This document shows positions 32,240 to 41,275 of a DNA stretch of 64,000 nt, one piece after another (position 1 is the first letter of the stretch; the number at the start of each line of letters is the position of its first letter). The translations under genes and the position numbers were made by a program. The notes beneath the pieces are model-generated. The model did not search any database. It was not told the DNA's origin and was given only the letters and a program-made list of their open reading frames with translations. The stretch comes from Pseudoalteromonas sp. H105 (GTDB lineage Bacteria > Pseudomonadota > Gammaproteobacteria > Enterobacterales > Alteromonadaceae). The stretch spans positions 62,001 to 126,000 of the forward strand of contig NZ_LOFH01000007.1 of NCBI RefSeq assembly GCF_001469215.1. Reading direction: 5' to 3'.

Positions 32240-32602
32240 ATGGAATTAGAGCAAAATAGTAATTTAACCCTTCCTTTATTTCTTTTTGATGAAACGTTAA
32301 ACGAACGTGATTTAGAGCAGCCTGACTTATTACTAACCATCGTATTGGACGATGAGTTATTAACTCAGCTTTGCCAAAACCCACGTGTTGATAGCAGTAT
32401 TGGGATCACTATTAATGAGTACCAGCTAGATGCACAGAGTGATGTGTTTGTCGCACTAACTACCTCGGCTCACCAAGCACAATTGACGCTGACACACGGA
32501 CCATTACTCAGTGCAATGTTAGATGCTGACAATGACATGACCTTTGTATCGCCGCAGATGGATATGATGCCAACATTTGACTTAGGTGATGAGGACGAGT
32601 AA
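32240..32602 (+). CDS. Small acidic protein of unknown function upstream of cti
   Basis: 120 residues, strongly acidic, with no signal or membrane segment. Many short Asp/Glu-rich pieces are present, such as LTIVLDDELL, and it ends MPTFDLGDEDE. I do not recognise a family. It ends four bases before the cti start, so it is almost surely co-transcribed and possibly translationally coupled with it, which hints at a shared stress or envelope context. Ribosome site GAGAG precedes the ATG. Confidence 0.7.
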   Translation: MELEQNSNLTLPLFLFDETLNERDLEQPDLLLTIVLDDELLTQLCQNPRVDSSIGITINEYQLDAQSDVFVALTTSAHQAQLTLTHGPLLSAMLDADNDMTFVSPQMDMMPTFDLGDEDE

Positions 32603-32606
32603 TAGC

Positions 32607-34940
32607 ATGGCAAAATCCTTTTTACTCAGCGTTGCGACTATTATATTAACAGGGTGCGCATACCTTGGGGCTGCTCATTATGATGAGTTATTTGGGCCTG
32701 AAAATGTACAACAGCGAATTGTAGAGCATGATTCAGGCGCTGGACGCGAGTTTTTACAGCATGTACAGCCTGTATTAGATAACCGATGTGTTGTTTGTCA
32801 TGGTTGTTACGACGCCCCTTGCCAATTGAAGTTATCTTCGCCTGAAGGTATTGATCGTGGGCTGAGTAAAGAATTAGTGTATGACGGCACCCGTTTACTT
32901 GCATCTAAGCCTAGCCGCTTGCTCTATGATGCAACAGATACTGCAGGGTGGCGAGATAAAAACTTTTCACCAGTGCTAAACGAACGAGGTCAAACAGAGC
33001 AAGGTAATTTAGCAGGCAGTGTTTTATACAACAGCTTAGTGCTAAAAATGAGCTCACCGTTGCCTGAAGATGATGTATTGGGCGACGAATTTGACTTTGC
33101 ACTCGATCGCTCTCAGTTATGCACGGGGATAGAAGAATTCGACCGCTTAGCAAAAAGCCAACCACATGCAGGTATGCCTTATGGCCTACCAGGTATTACG
33201 CGAAGCGAGTTTAAATACCTGGAAAAGTGGCTGAAAAGCGGTGGTAAAATGGCTCATATTAAGCCACCTAGTAAAGAGGCAACTGCGCAAGCTCAACGAT
33301 GGGAAAGTTTTTTAAATCAAGACAGCTTAAAGTATCAACTGGCTGCACGGTATATATACGAACATTGGTATTTAGCGCATATATACTTTGAGCAAAAAGG
33401 TGAACAAAGCTTTTTCAAACTAGTACGCTCAAGTACACCACCAGGGCAAGCAATTAAACTTATTAACACACGCCGTCCGTATGATGATCCAAAAGTTGAT
33501 CGTGTTTATTACCGCTTGATGCATGAACGTTCCACTATTTTAGCCAAAACACATTTACCTCTTGCACTTAATGATACCAAGCTAGCGCGCATTTACAGCC
33601 AGTTTATCGAACCTGATTATATGGTTGAAAAAATGCCAAGTTACAAGCCTGAAGTTGCCTCTAACCCATTTAAGGCTTTCGCTGTTATACCGGTAAAATC
33701 AAAATATCAGTTTATGCTGGATGAAGCTGAATTAATTATTATGGGTTTTATTAAAGGCCCCGTGTGCCGTGGGCAAATAGCATTAAATGTGATTAACGAT
33801 CATTTTTGGGTGGCGTTTGCCGATCCAGATAAAGCGGCAACCCCCCAAGTGGGCCAAATGCTGCTGCAACATGAAGATGCACTGGCATTACCAGCGGCAG
33901 AAGAAAGTAACGCCTTACCTATTTCTAGTTGGGTTAAATACGCTAATCGCCAAAGCACGTATATTGAAGCGAAAGTAAAGCTTGCCAACGAAATGTTTAA
34001 AGATGGTGAGCATTTGACGACAGACCTGTTATGGCGAGGGGAAGGTGTTAACGACAATGCAGCACTGACTATTTTTCGTCATTTTGATAGTGCAACGGTT
34101 GTTAAAGGGTTTATAGGGCAAGAGCCAAAAACTATGTGGGTCCTTGATTATGCACTATTTGAACGTATCCATTATTTACTAGTGGCAGGCTTTGATGTGT
34201 ATGGCAATATTGGGCACCAACTGATTACCCGTTTATATATGGACTTTTTAAGGCTCGAAGGTGAACAAAACTTTTTAGCGTTGTTACCAAAGCAACAGAG
34301 AAAAGAGTTGAATGCCACGTGGTATCGGAAATCGCATACTAGCCTGACTAACTTTTTCAAATATGGTGAAAGCTTTAGCCAAGCAACAGGCATTGATTAT
34401 AAAACCAATGATCATCAACACGAGTTATACGGTTTAATTAAACAGGCGTTAAAGCCAGTATTGAGCCCTCGCTATGACTTTAAAGCGGTACCACATCCTT
34501 TGCAAACATTAAATAATATGCCCGCAAAGGCGGTTAATTTATTGCCTCAAATATCCTATGTATTAGTAAAAGAAGGAAGTTCTGGGCATCAGGCATACAC
34601 CTTAATCCATCATAACGCACACTATAATATTTCCAGTCTGTTAAATGAGGAAGGTCAACGAGCGTATGCTGAAGACACTGTTACGATTGTACCTGGCTTT
34701 ATTGGTGACTACCCTGAAGCAATCTGGTATTTGAATAACCCTCAGCAGGTTGAAAGCTTTGCCCACCAATTACCGTTAATTAAAGATGAAGCGGATTACA
34801 GAGCGCTGAAGAGTCAATTTGCGATTCGTAGAACACACCCTCAATTTTGGCAATATAGCGATATTTTGCATAATGTTGCCAAAGAATATCGCCAAATTGA
34901 ATATGGGTTATTCGACTATAATCGCCTAGAAAATCGTTAA
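32607..34940 (+). CDS. cti: Fatty acid cis/trans isomerase (lipoprotein, haem-binding)
   Basis: 777 residues from the ATG that gives a lipoprotein signal (SVATIILTGC, C17); an in-frame GTG at 32586 would spoil this signal. Cti converts cis- to trans-unsaturated acyl chains in membrane phospholipids in situ, making the membrane stiffer under solvent, heat or salt stress, and needs no ATP. The haem c site CVVCH is at 61-65 within LDNRCVVCHGCYDAPCQLKL, and the following SSPEGIDRGLSKELVYDGTRL is a family signature. Length agrees with the roughly 766-residue Pseudomonas enzyme. Confidence 0.93.
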   Translation: MAKSFLLSVATIILTGCAYLGAAHYDELFGPENVQQRIVEHDSGAGREFLQHVQPVLDNRCVVCHGCYDAPCQLKLSSPEGIDRGLSKELVYDGTRLLASKPSRLLYDATDTAGWRDKNFSPVLNERGQTEQGNLAGSVLYNSLVLKMSSPLPEDDVLGDEFDFALDRSQLCTGIEEFDRLAKSQPHAGMPYGLPGITRSEFKYLEKWLKSGGKMAHIKPPSKEATAQAQRWESFLNQDSLKYQLAARYIYEHWYLAHIYFEQKGEQSFFKLVRSSTPPGQAIKLINTRRPYDDPKVDRVYYRLMHERSTILAKTHLPLALNDTKLARIYSQFIEPDYMVEKMPSYKPEVASNPFKAFAVIPVKSKYQFMLDEAELIIMGFIKGPVCRGQIALNVINDHFWVAFADPDKAATPQVGQMLLQHEDALALPAAEESNALPISSWVKYANRQSTYIEAKVKLANEMFKDGEHLTTDLLWRGEGVNDNAALTIFRHFDSATVVKGFIGQEPKTMWVLDYALFERIHYLLVAGFDVYGNIGHQLITRLYMDFLRLEGEQNFLALLPKQQRKELNATWYRKSHTSLTNFFKYGESFSQATGIDYKTNDHQHELYGLIKQALKPVLSPRYDFKAVPHPLQTLNNMPAKAVNLLPQISYVLVKEGSSGHQAYTLIHHNAHYNISSLLNEEGQRAYAEDTVTIVPGFIGDYPEAIWYLNNPQQVESFAHQLPLIKDEADYRALKSQFAIRRTHPQFWQYSDILHNVAKEYRQIEYGLFDYNRLENR

Positions 34941-34967
34941 ATAGTCGTTCCACCTTCAAAGCCAATG

Positions 34968-34996
34968 AAAAACCCTGTTAAAGACAGGGTTTTTTA
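34968..34996 (+). terminator. Rho-independent terminator after cti
   Basis: Stem AAAACCCTGT / ACAGGGTTTT with a five-base loop and a T-rich tail. Confidence 0.92.
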
Positions 34997-35064
34997 TTTT
35001 TTACAAAGTGTTACTTTAGTATTGCTGGACTACAATTAAATGAAATCAAAGCGAGGGGGGGAGT

Positions 35065-36798
35065 ATGGTAGGATTAATTTCAAGCATTCGAACACGTTAT
35101 CGCCTTGCCTTGTTGGCGATAGCGATTTTAAGTACGGCAGCGGCTTTAATCCTTCAGTCTTTTCTGTCTATCCAAAAAAATGATGCTCAAGTGATTAATA
35201 TCGCAGGTAAGCAGCGAATGCTTTCGCAAAAAATAGCATGGCATGTCAATGTCATCAGCCAGCAGGATAACGCGGAGCATCGACACTCTTTATACCAAGC
35301 AGTCAAAGCGTTTAAAGAAGGACATACTTTTTTATTGCAAACAAATAACGCTGGCGAGTACACCTTCCTTAGTGATGAGCTTAACGATTATTATTTTTTA
35401 ACGCCGAGCAATTTAGCACAACAAAGCGATCGGTTTGTAGCAGCTGCAACCGAAGTGTTGCAATCAGATTCTATTAGCAAAAGGGACATACCGACTGTTT
35501 TTAATATTAACGAGGTTGAGCTTTTCTTATCTAAATTAGATCATGCAGTTAGTTTATTTGAACAGCAATCAAATAGTAAAGTCACTATGGTGTCTAAAAT
35601 TGAGTTAGGCGTGTGGTTGTTCACTATATGTTTGTTACTTTTTGAATTGAAATTCATTTTTAGACCAATGGAAAAGTACATAAAAGTCACACTTGATAAA
35701 TATCAAAAACAAAAACAACATGCAGAGTTAATTAGCCAAAACAAACAGCGCTTTATCGCAAGAGCGGGTCATGAGCTGAGAACACCATTGCAAGGGTTAC
35801 TTCATTCAGTTGAAGAGCTTAATGTATCAGATGCGCAAGGTACTTTAAAACAACAGGCGCATTATTGTTCAAATCGCCTACTCAGTATTTTAGATGAATT
35901 AAACGAGGCTCACCAAATGAGCTTGGGACAATGGGCGCTAATAACGAGCAAATCAAACTTATGGGAGTCAATTGATACGGTCATTCAGTCTTATCAATTT
36001 GCTTGTCAGGAAAAAGGGCTAATACTAGAAAAAAACTTAGCCGATTCCTTAGATTGTATTGTTGAATTGGATCATCGCCGTTTGCAGCAAGTCATTAGTG
36101 AGGTGTTATCCAATGCATTAAAGTTTACGGCTTCGGGTAAAATTACTATTGAAGCATCAATTAAAAATAAACAGCAACTGAGATTCATTGTTGCCGATAC
36201 AGGGGTTGGCTTTAAAAACTACTACCCTTATTTATCTACTAGTGAGCATACCCAGCAAGATAACCATTTTCAAGGCATGCAGATAGGATTGGTACGTGTT
36301 CAGCATATTTTACACATGCAACAAGGTAGCATAGAGTTCTCAGAGAACGAACCGCACGGTGCGCTTGTTAGCATAGTGCTCCCCATTGCAATTCAGCTTA
36401 AGCCTCAACCGCAACAACAATTACCTGCTTTTTTACATTGCCTTATTGTGGAAGACAACCCGCTAAACGCAATGATACTTAAAGGAATGCTGAAGGGACT
36501 AGGTTATACCAGCGAACTGGCTGAAAATGGTTTGATAGCGACCGCTAAGGTGGAAGAGAACAGTTATGACTTAGTGTTTATGGATTTAAATATGCCAGTT
36601 ATGGATGGGTTTAAAACCATCGAAATTATTCGCCAAGAGTTAAACTTAACCATGCCAATTATTGTTGTTACAGCCAATACATCGCAAGCGGATATTGAGC
36701 GGACTGTTCAATTAGGCGCAAATGCACATGTATTTAAACCGATTAACTTAGAGACAATCAAAAAAGCCCTTATCGAAACATTAAGTAAGGGCAATTAA
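35065..36798 (+). CDS. Hybrid sensor histidine kinase with PilJ/NarX-type sensor and receiver
   Basis: 577 residues. Membrane segment about 13-31; periplasmic part (32-180) beginning with a PilJ/NarX-like stretch INIAGKQRMLSQKIAWHV; second membrane segment about 181-201. HisKA has H236 in ARAGHELRTPLQG. HATPase_c has the N box VISEVLSNALKFT and VADTGVGF. The C-terminal receiver starts LIVEDNPLNAMIL, with the phospho-acceptor D507 in VFMDLNMPVMDG, and has the lysine in VFKPI. There is no DNA-binding output and no adjacent regulator, so the phosphate probably moves to an unlinked HPt protein. A run of seven G residues serves as the ribosome site just before the ATG. Confidence 0.9.
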   Translation: MVGLISSIRTRYRLALLAIAILSTAAALILQSFLSIQKNDAQVINIAGKQRMLSQKIAWHVNVISQQDNAEHRHSLYQAVKAFKEGHTFLLQTNNAGEYTFLSDELNDYYFLTPSNLAQQSDRFVAAATEVLQSDSISKRDIPTVFNINEVELFLSKLDHAVSLFEQQSNSKVTMVSKIELGVWLFTICLLLFELKFIFRPMEKYIKVTLDKYQKQKQHAELISQNKQRFIARAGHELRTPLQGLLHSVEELNVSDAQGTLKQQAHYCSNRLLSILDELNEAHQMSLGQWALITSKSNLWESIDTVIQSYQFACQEKGLILEKNLADSLDCIVELDHRRLQQVISEVLSNALKFTASGKITIEASIKNKQQLRFIVADTGVGFKNYYPYLSTSEHTQQDNHFQGMQIGLVRVQHILHMQQGSIEFSENEPHGALVSIVLPIAIQLKPQPQQQLPAFLHCLIVEDNPLNAMILKGMLKGLGYTSELAENGLIATAKVEENSYDLVFMDLNMPVMDGFKTIEIIRQELNLTMPIIVVTANTSQADIERTVQLGANAHVFKPINLETIKKALIETLSKGN

Positions 36799-36819
36799 AG
36801 TGATTATGGATGAAGGGGA

Positions 36820-37437
36820 TTAATGCTTCACTTTTATATCGCCAACACCCACTTCAACCTTCACTTTATAGGTGCCGTTACCTGAGTATTCACTTTCAGA
36901 GCTGACCATTCTACGGGTTGTTTTTGCATCACTTATAAATCCTGAGATTCGTGTATCACCCACTCCGCTATCCAGCGAAATCGACTTATAATCGTCACTT
37001 TGGCTATCAATGCGAACAGCACCAACACCAACTTCGATATCAGCGCTATTTGCAAAATCATTGATTTCAATATCACCCACGCCCAAGTCTAAATTGACGG
37101 CTAGGCTGCGCGGCACGGTAACAGTCCATGTTTGTTGAACATCGTCGTTATCCAAGCTTAGGGCCAGCTCACTCCCCGTTTGCTGAGTATCAATGGTTAG
37201 GCTTTCAAGGTCATCATTGTTATTAAACCAGCCATTATTTTTTGCTTCTAATTCAACCGTGACTTGTACTTCATTGCCATTGTAAGTATTGATTTCAAGG
37301 CTACCCACAGGAAAGCTAATATCTAATGTAGTTTGTGTATCAAGCGCAAAAGAGTGATTTATTTGATGTTCTGATTTTGCCAATGCCTGTGTGCTTAAAA
37401 ACGCCGTCAATGCAGTTAATAATAATAATTTCTTCAT
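36820..37437 (-). CDS. DUF4097-type putative periplasmic beta-repeat protein
   Basis: 205 residues with a signal peptide (about 1-20, FLSTQALA). The mature part is built of short beta repeats with recurring VGVGDI(E/R/K)I or VGAVRI units, as in DUF4097/adhesin-like beta-solenoid proteins, and ends VEVGVGDIKVKH. Function unknown; such proteins often sit near envelope-stress regulators. It faces the histidine kinase tail to tail with a 21-base gap and no clear terminator between. Confidence 0.8.
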   Translation of the reverse strand: MKKLLLLTALTAFLSTQALAKSEHQINHSFALDTQTTLDISFPVGSLEINTYNGNEVQVTVELEAKNNGWFNNNDDLESLTIDTQQTGSELALSLDNDDVQQTWTVTVPRSLAVNLDLGVGDIEINDFANSADIEVGVGAVRIDSQSDDYKSISLDSGVGDTRISGFISDAKTTRRMVSSESEYSGNGTYKVKVEVGVGDIKVKH

Positions 37438-37627
37438 AACGTTACCTGTTGTGTGAATGTATTTAATTAATTAGTCGCAAAGGAATTATAAAAGGTTTAA
37501 AGCACAATAAATTATTTTATCGACAGTAAAACTAGGAGTTTGTCGGGTGCTATTGAGTTGCAAAAAATTGCAAGGGCTAGGCCCTAGCAAAAGCCAGACT
37601 AGCTCGATGTTAAATTTACCGCCGTAG

Positions 37628-37654
37628 GTTGGGTTGAGAGCAACGAAACCCAAC
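37628..37654. repeat. Short intergenic palindrome (GTTGGGTT type)
   Basis: GTTGGGTT and AACCCAAC flank an 11-base loop. The sequence around it (gtaggttgggttgag...cgaaacccaac) is like small palindromic elements scattered in marine gammaproteobacteria. It lies in the 448-base gene-free interval 37438-37885. Confidence 0.6.
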
Positions 37655-37806
37655 GGTGAACGTTTAAGGTTAAAGCTTTATTGCTTCCCCTCTCAATCTA
37701 CAAAGAGAGTGGGAGCAAGATGCGTATAATAAACAATGGAAGGTCCAAAATAAACGCTCGAGCTGAGTTGCCCAAGCGTTTAAATCGTTTGGTAGTGTTG
37801 CGCACA

Positions 37807-37872
37807 TGTAGGTCGTGCTTTAGCGCGCCAATCTCAAAAGGCGCAGGTTGTCGCCATAAATGACAACCTACA
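37807..37872. repeat. 66-bp REP/MITE-like palindromic element
   Basis: Ends TGTAGGT and ACCTACA are inverted repeats. Inside, GCAGGTTGTC and GACAACCTAC form one hairpin, and GTCGTGC...GCGCGCC forms a second, imperfect one. No coding frame is credible here. It lies just after the TraB/GumN gene stop, so it may also affect the 3' end of that transcript. Confidence 0.65.
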
Positions 37873-37885
37873 TTAGATCATTTAG

Positions 37886-38767
37886 TTACAAGCGAGTAAC
37901 GGTTATCCCTTGGTTTTTAAACTGCTTTAATAAACCGTGTTGTTCGGGTAAGTGCAGGGCGCCTACGGCAATAAATAATTGCTCTTTAGCTAGGCGAGGG
38001 GTGAGTTCTTCTATCCAGTTGTTATTCCGTTCAATCAGCATAACCTGTTCGCTGATTTCGCCGTAGTTACTGTCATCAAAGCTTTCGTTGTAATATTTCG
38101 TGAGTGTGGCCATGTCACCATTTTTCCACGCATCCACAAGGGTAATGAAATAGGTTTCAACATCAGCGAGTTGCTCAAACGTCTCTTCAATCATTTCGTT
38201 ACTAAGCAGCGACATGTGATTAAACATTTCCATTTGGTACTCTAACGTTTCGAGTTCGCCTACGGCTTTGTTTTTGCTTTTTGCATATGCAAGTACTTGC
38301 TTGTCGATGCCGTTTTGATCTGAAAATCCGGCATTTTGAAATTCAATTTGCATCATTGTTACCATAACAGCCCATGGTGCAAGGCCGTCAAACATGGCAA
38401 TATCAATTGATTTTTTATTGAAGTAGTTTTTTAGTTTTGCATAGTTTTGCTCAGACAGCTCACTCTGTAGGGTTTTACCGTTTTTAAGCATCATAAACGG
38501 CATAGAACGGCGCTGCATGTCCATTGGGCTAATTGCACTGATGTCGACTTCTACAATTACTTTGTCAGTTGTATCAATGGCTTTAGTAACTTTGCTTGGT
38601 AAGCCTTTCATGCTGGTATCACCTACATGAACAGTGCCAAACAAATACGATTTAACACCGTTTTTTTCAAGTTGCCAAAGGCCGGGCTCTGCATTACTTG
38701 AAAAGCTGAGTGTGAATAAAATAGCTAAAATAAAGTAGCTACTAATACGTTGCGTCAATGTCATCAT
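37886..38767 (-). CDS. TraB/GumN family protein, probably exported
   Basis: 293 residues with an N-terminal signal (about 8-26, FILAILFTLSFSSNAEP). The two conserved metal-type motifs of the TraB/GumN (TIKI-like) fold are LFGTVHVGD near the N-terminus of the mature part and AVGALHLPEQHGLL near the C-terminus. Relatives are putative metal-dependent peptidases, but bacterial members are mostly uncharacterised. Two adjacent ATGs exist at the start; either serves. Confidence 0.85.
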   Translation of the reverse strand: MMTLTQRISSYFILAILFTLSFSSNAEPGLWQLEKNGVKSYLFGTVHVGDTSMKGLPSKVTKAIDTTDKVIVEVDISAISPMDMQRRSMPFMMLKNGKTLQSELSEQNYAKLKNYFNKKSIDIAMFDGLAPWAVMVTMMQIEFQNAGFSDQNGIDKQVLAYAKSKNKAVGELETLEYQMEMFNHMSLLSNEMIEETFEQLADVETYFITLVDAWKNGDMATLTKYYNESFDDSNYGEISEQVMLIERNNNWIEELTPRLAKEQLFIAVGALHLPEQHGLLKQFKNQGITVTRL

Positions 38768-38799
38768 TATCCTTATTGTTCAGTGGCAGCCATAATTCA

Positions 38800-39066
38800 T
38801 ATACCCAAACCACCTCAAGATACTAGTTTCAGTTGGAATTAAAAGCGATTTAGGCAAGGCATTGATTGCAAATAATAGTGGTTCTATTGTTAAAATCAAT
38901 AACGCAGTATAAATCGCTTTTAAACCTACCCTTAGGGCGCTTCTCAGGAACTTATTCTCATCGTTGTTCCTTCTTAAAAGGGATGACTATTCTTGCCAAG
39001 TAACGCCTTGATATTAAGCCCTTGTGAAACGCTGAATTCTGCATCTTGAGGTGGCTTGGGTCTATA
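38800..39066. repeat. MITE-like repeat element, long copy
   Basis: Its ends form inverted repeats (left tatacccaaACCACCTCAAGAT, right ATCTTGAGGTGGcttggg). A second, shorter copy lies at 60590-60769, sharing the ends and the inner stretches acttattCTCATCGTTGTT-like and AAGTAACGCCTTGATATTAA. This copy carries roughly 90 extra bases near the left end, bounded by AAAAGCGATTTA and TAAATCGCTTTT. It has no coding frame and lies between the TraB/GumN gene and the ilv operon. Confidence 0.85.
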
Positions 39067-39337
39067 CCTAATGAGTATTAATAGGCGAGTAGTAACTTTT
39101 TTAGATGCACGAAAGGCGTTTAGCGATGATTAATTAGCTTTGTACATTATGCTGATAAAAAATATTAAAATATTTGACTAACGAGTCAAAAACTAATCAA
39201 GCTATAAAAAGGTTATAACAAGGTTTGAATTAGCAGTAAAAACACATATTGGGAAGTATAATTTACTTTTAAGATTTTATTAGATTTTTAAACCTTTATA
39301 GTAAGTTGTTTACTCTTGTTTTAGATTGATTTTAGGG

Positions 39338-39367
39338 TTGACTTACCCCCTCTCATCGCGGTACTAA
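39338..39367 (+). promoter_or_regulatory. Promoter of the ilv operon
   Basis: TTGACT and TACTAA separated by 18 bases, 65 bases before the leader peptide start; transcription would begin near 39374. The AT-rich 270 bases upstream could hold activator sites (for example Lrp or IHF), not identified. Confidence 0.7.
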
Positions 39368-39431
39368 TAGAAAAAGACAAACGGGGCTAAAACTATCCCG
39401 TGTATTCGAAACAAATTTTGGTATTTATTAC

Positions 39432-39503
39432 ATGCTTACAAACACACTAAACCTAGTCCTAATTAACGTCGTGGTGATTATTATTACCGCGGGGGCTACT
39501 TAG
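39432..39503 (+). CDS. ilvL: ilv operon leader peptide (23 residues)
   Basis: A short frame starting with ATG CTT ACA and ending TAG, rich in Leu, Val and Ile, with the run NVVVIII. Its last codons (ACC GCG GGG GCT) contain the sequence that can pair with the left arm of the terminator that follows. This is the classic arrangement of attenuation: when charged Val/Ile/Leu tRNA is scarce the ribosome stalls on the codon run, the GCGGGGGCT region pairs with AGCCCCCCGC, and the terminator cannot form. Confidence 0.88.
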   Translation: MLTNTLNLVLINVVVIIITAGAT

Positions 39504-39526
39504 TGCTTTAAATTTGTAAAGCATTG

Positions 39527-39564
39527 AAAAGCCCCCCGCACTTAACAAGTCGGGGGGCTTTTTA
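39527..39564 (+). terminator. Transcription attenuator of the ilv operon
   Basis: Strong stem GCCCCCCG with inner ACTT, paired to AAGT and CGGGGGGC, followed by TTTTT. It lies between the leader peptide and ilvG, so it acts as a conditional terminator. Confidence 0.9.
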
Positions 39565-39625
39565 GTTTCAGGGTTAAGATTTAGTAATTGAGCTTAAAAT
39601 GTCACTGAGGAATGGGGATTTATTA

Positions 39626-41275
39626 ATGACAGGCGCAGAGTTAACAATCGATTTATTAGCCAAACATGGCGTAAAGGATGTATTTGGTTACCCAGGTGGT
39701 GCCATCATGCCAATTTACGACGCATTGTATGGTGCGCCAGTAAAGCATTATTTGACTCGTCATGAGCAAGGCGCAGGGTTTGCAGCAGTAGGCTTTGCTC
39801 GCAGCACGGGTAAATTAGGGGTTTGCTTTGCAACCTCGGGCCCGGGGGCAACAAATTTAATTACGGCCCTTGCTGATGCCATGATGGACTCTGTGCCACT
39901 TTTAGCAATAACAGGGCAAGTGCCTACTGCGGCCATCGGATCTGATGCATTCCAAGAAATCGATGTTTTAGGTATGTCGTTATCGTGTACAAAACACAGC
40001 TACATGGTTGAGCGTGCTGAGGATTTGGCAGAAATATTACAAGAAGCAATTCATTTAGCGCAAAGCGGCCGACCAGGCCCTGTTTTAGTCGATATCCCAA
40101 AAGACATTCAAATGGCTCAAGTGCCTTTTCAGCCTTGGCTTGCTGCAGATGATTACTTACCTCAGCTTGACTTAAACCAAGTTGCCATTGCGAATGAGCT
40201 GTTAAGCGAAGCGCAGCGCCCTGTTGCCTACGTAGGTGGCGGTGTGCAGGCTGCCGATGCACAGAATGAACTGATGCAATTTTTAGAAAAAACCCAAATG
40301 CCAGCGGTTTCAACATTAAAAGCACTTGGCAGTGTCTTACCCGATTACGAGTATGATTTAGGTATGTTGGGTATGCATGGCGGTCAAGCGGCTAATTTAG
40401 CTGTGCAAGAGTGCGATGTACTGGTGTGTATTGGTGCACGGTTTGATGACCGCGTAACCGGTAACTTAGGAAAGTTTGCAGCAAAAGCAAAAGTGATCCA
40501 CTTAGATATCGATGCGGCAGAAGTGGGTAAACGAAAACCCGCTAAAGCGTCGTTAATCGCAGATTTAAAAACGTCACTGCCTCAGCTTGAATGCTTTGTA
40601 ACACCAGACTCTTGGCGTCAGCACAGCAAAGACATGATGGTAAAACATGCCTGGCGTTATGACTACCCGGGTGAAAAAGTATTTGCCCCGTATTTATTAA
40701 ATCAGCTTAGTCAGCGCATGCCCAGCACTGGCGTAGTGTGTTGCGATGTAGGTCAGCACCAAATGTGGGTTGCACAGCATATGAAGTTTAGCCACCCAAG
40801 TAATCATTTAAGCAGTGGCGGAGCAGGTACTATGGGGTTTGGTTTACCTGCCGCCATTGGCGCTCAGGTTGCCCGCCCAGATGACTTTGTAATGACGGTA
40901 TCGGGTGATGGCTCAATCATGATGAATATTCAAGAATTGGCCACAATTCGCCGGAATAACTTACCAGTAAAAATACTGATTCTCGATAACCAACGTTTAG
41001 GTATGGTGCGTCAATGGCAAGAGCTATTTTTTGAAGGTCGTTATAGTGAAACAAACCTATCGGATAATCCTGACTTTGTGCAGCTAGCTGCGGTATTTGG
41101 TATTCCTGGACAAACAATTACGCATGCTAACCAAGTGGATGATGCAATCTCTGCGTTGGTCAACAGCAAAGGCCCTTACATAGTGCATGCTTGTATTGAT
41201 GATAAAGAAAATGTGTGGCCGCTAGTCCCACCAGGTGCGGCAAATGATCAAATGATGACGGAGAGTGCCAAATGA
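39626..41275 (+). CDS. ilvG: Acetohydroxyacid synthase II, large subunit
   Basis: 549 residues from the ATG preceded by a GGGGA; this fits the 548 of intact enterobacterial IlvG better than an ATG at 39599. It makes acetolactate or acetohydroxybutyrate from pyruvate using thiamine diphosphate, Mg and FAD. Signatures: FGYPGGAIMPIYDALY, the catalytic glutamate in HEQGAGFAA, and the thiamine-binding GDGSIMMNIQELATI with NNLPVKI after it. Unlike E. coli K-12 the gene is unbroken. Its stop overlaps the ilvM start (ATGA). Confidence 0.96.
   Translation: MTGAELTIDLLAKHGVKDVFGYPGGAIMPIYDALYGAPVKHYLTRHEQGAGFAAVGFARSTGKLGVCFATSGPGATNLITALADAMMDSVPLLAITGQVPTAAIGSDAFQEIDVLGMSLSCTKHSYMVERAEDLAEILQEAIHLAQSGRPGPVLVDIPKDIQMAQVPFQPWLAADDYLPQLDLNQVAIANELLSEAQRPVAYVGGGVQAADAQNELMQFLEKTQMPAVSTLKALGSVLPDYEYDLGMLGMHGGQAANLAVQECDVLVCIGARFDDRVTGNLGKFAAKAKVIHLDIDAAEVGKRKPAKASLIADLKTSLPQLECFVTPDSWRQHSKDMMVKHAWRYDYPGEKVFAPYLLNQLSQRMPSTGVVCCDVGQHQMWVAQHMKFSHPSNHLSSGGAGTMGFGLPAAIGAQVARPDDFVMTVSGDGSIMMNIQELATIRRNNLPVKILILDNQRLGMVRQWQELFFEGRYSETNLSDNPDFVQLAAVFGIPGQTITHANQVDDAISALVNSKGPYIVHACIDDKENVWPLVPPGAANDQMMTESAK

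Noticed and set aside
37681..38066. Two short plus-strand frames near the palindromic repeats
   Set aside because: They fall in repeat sequence or opposite the TraB/GumN gene and have Cys/Arg-rich random-looking products.
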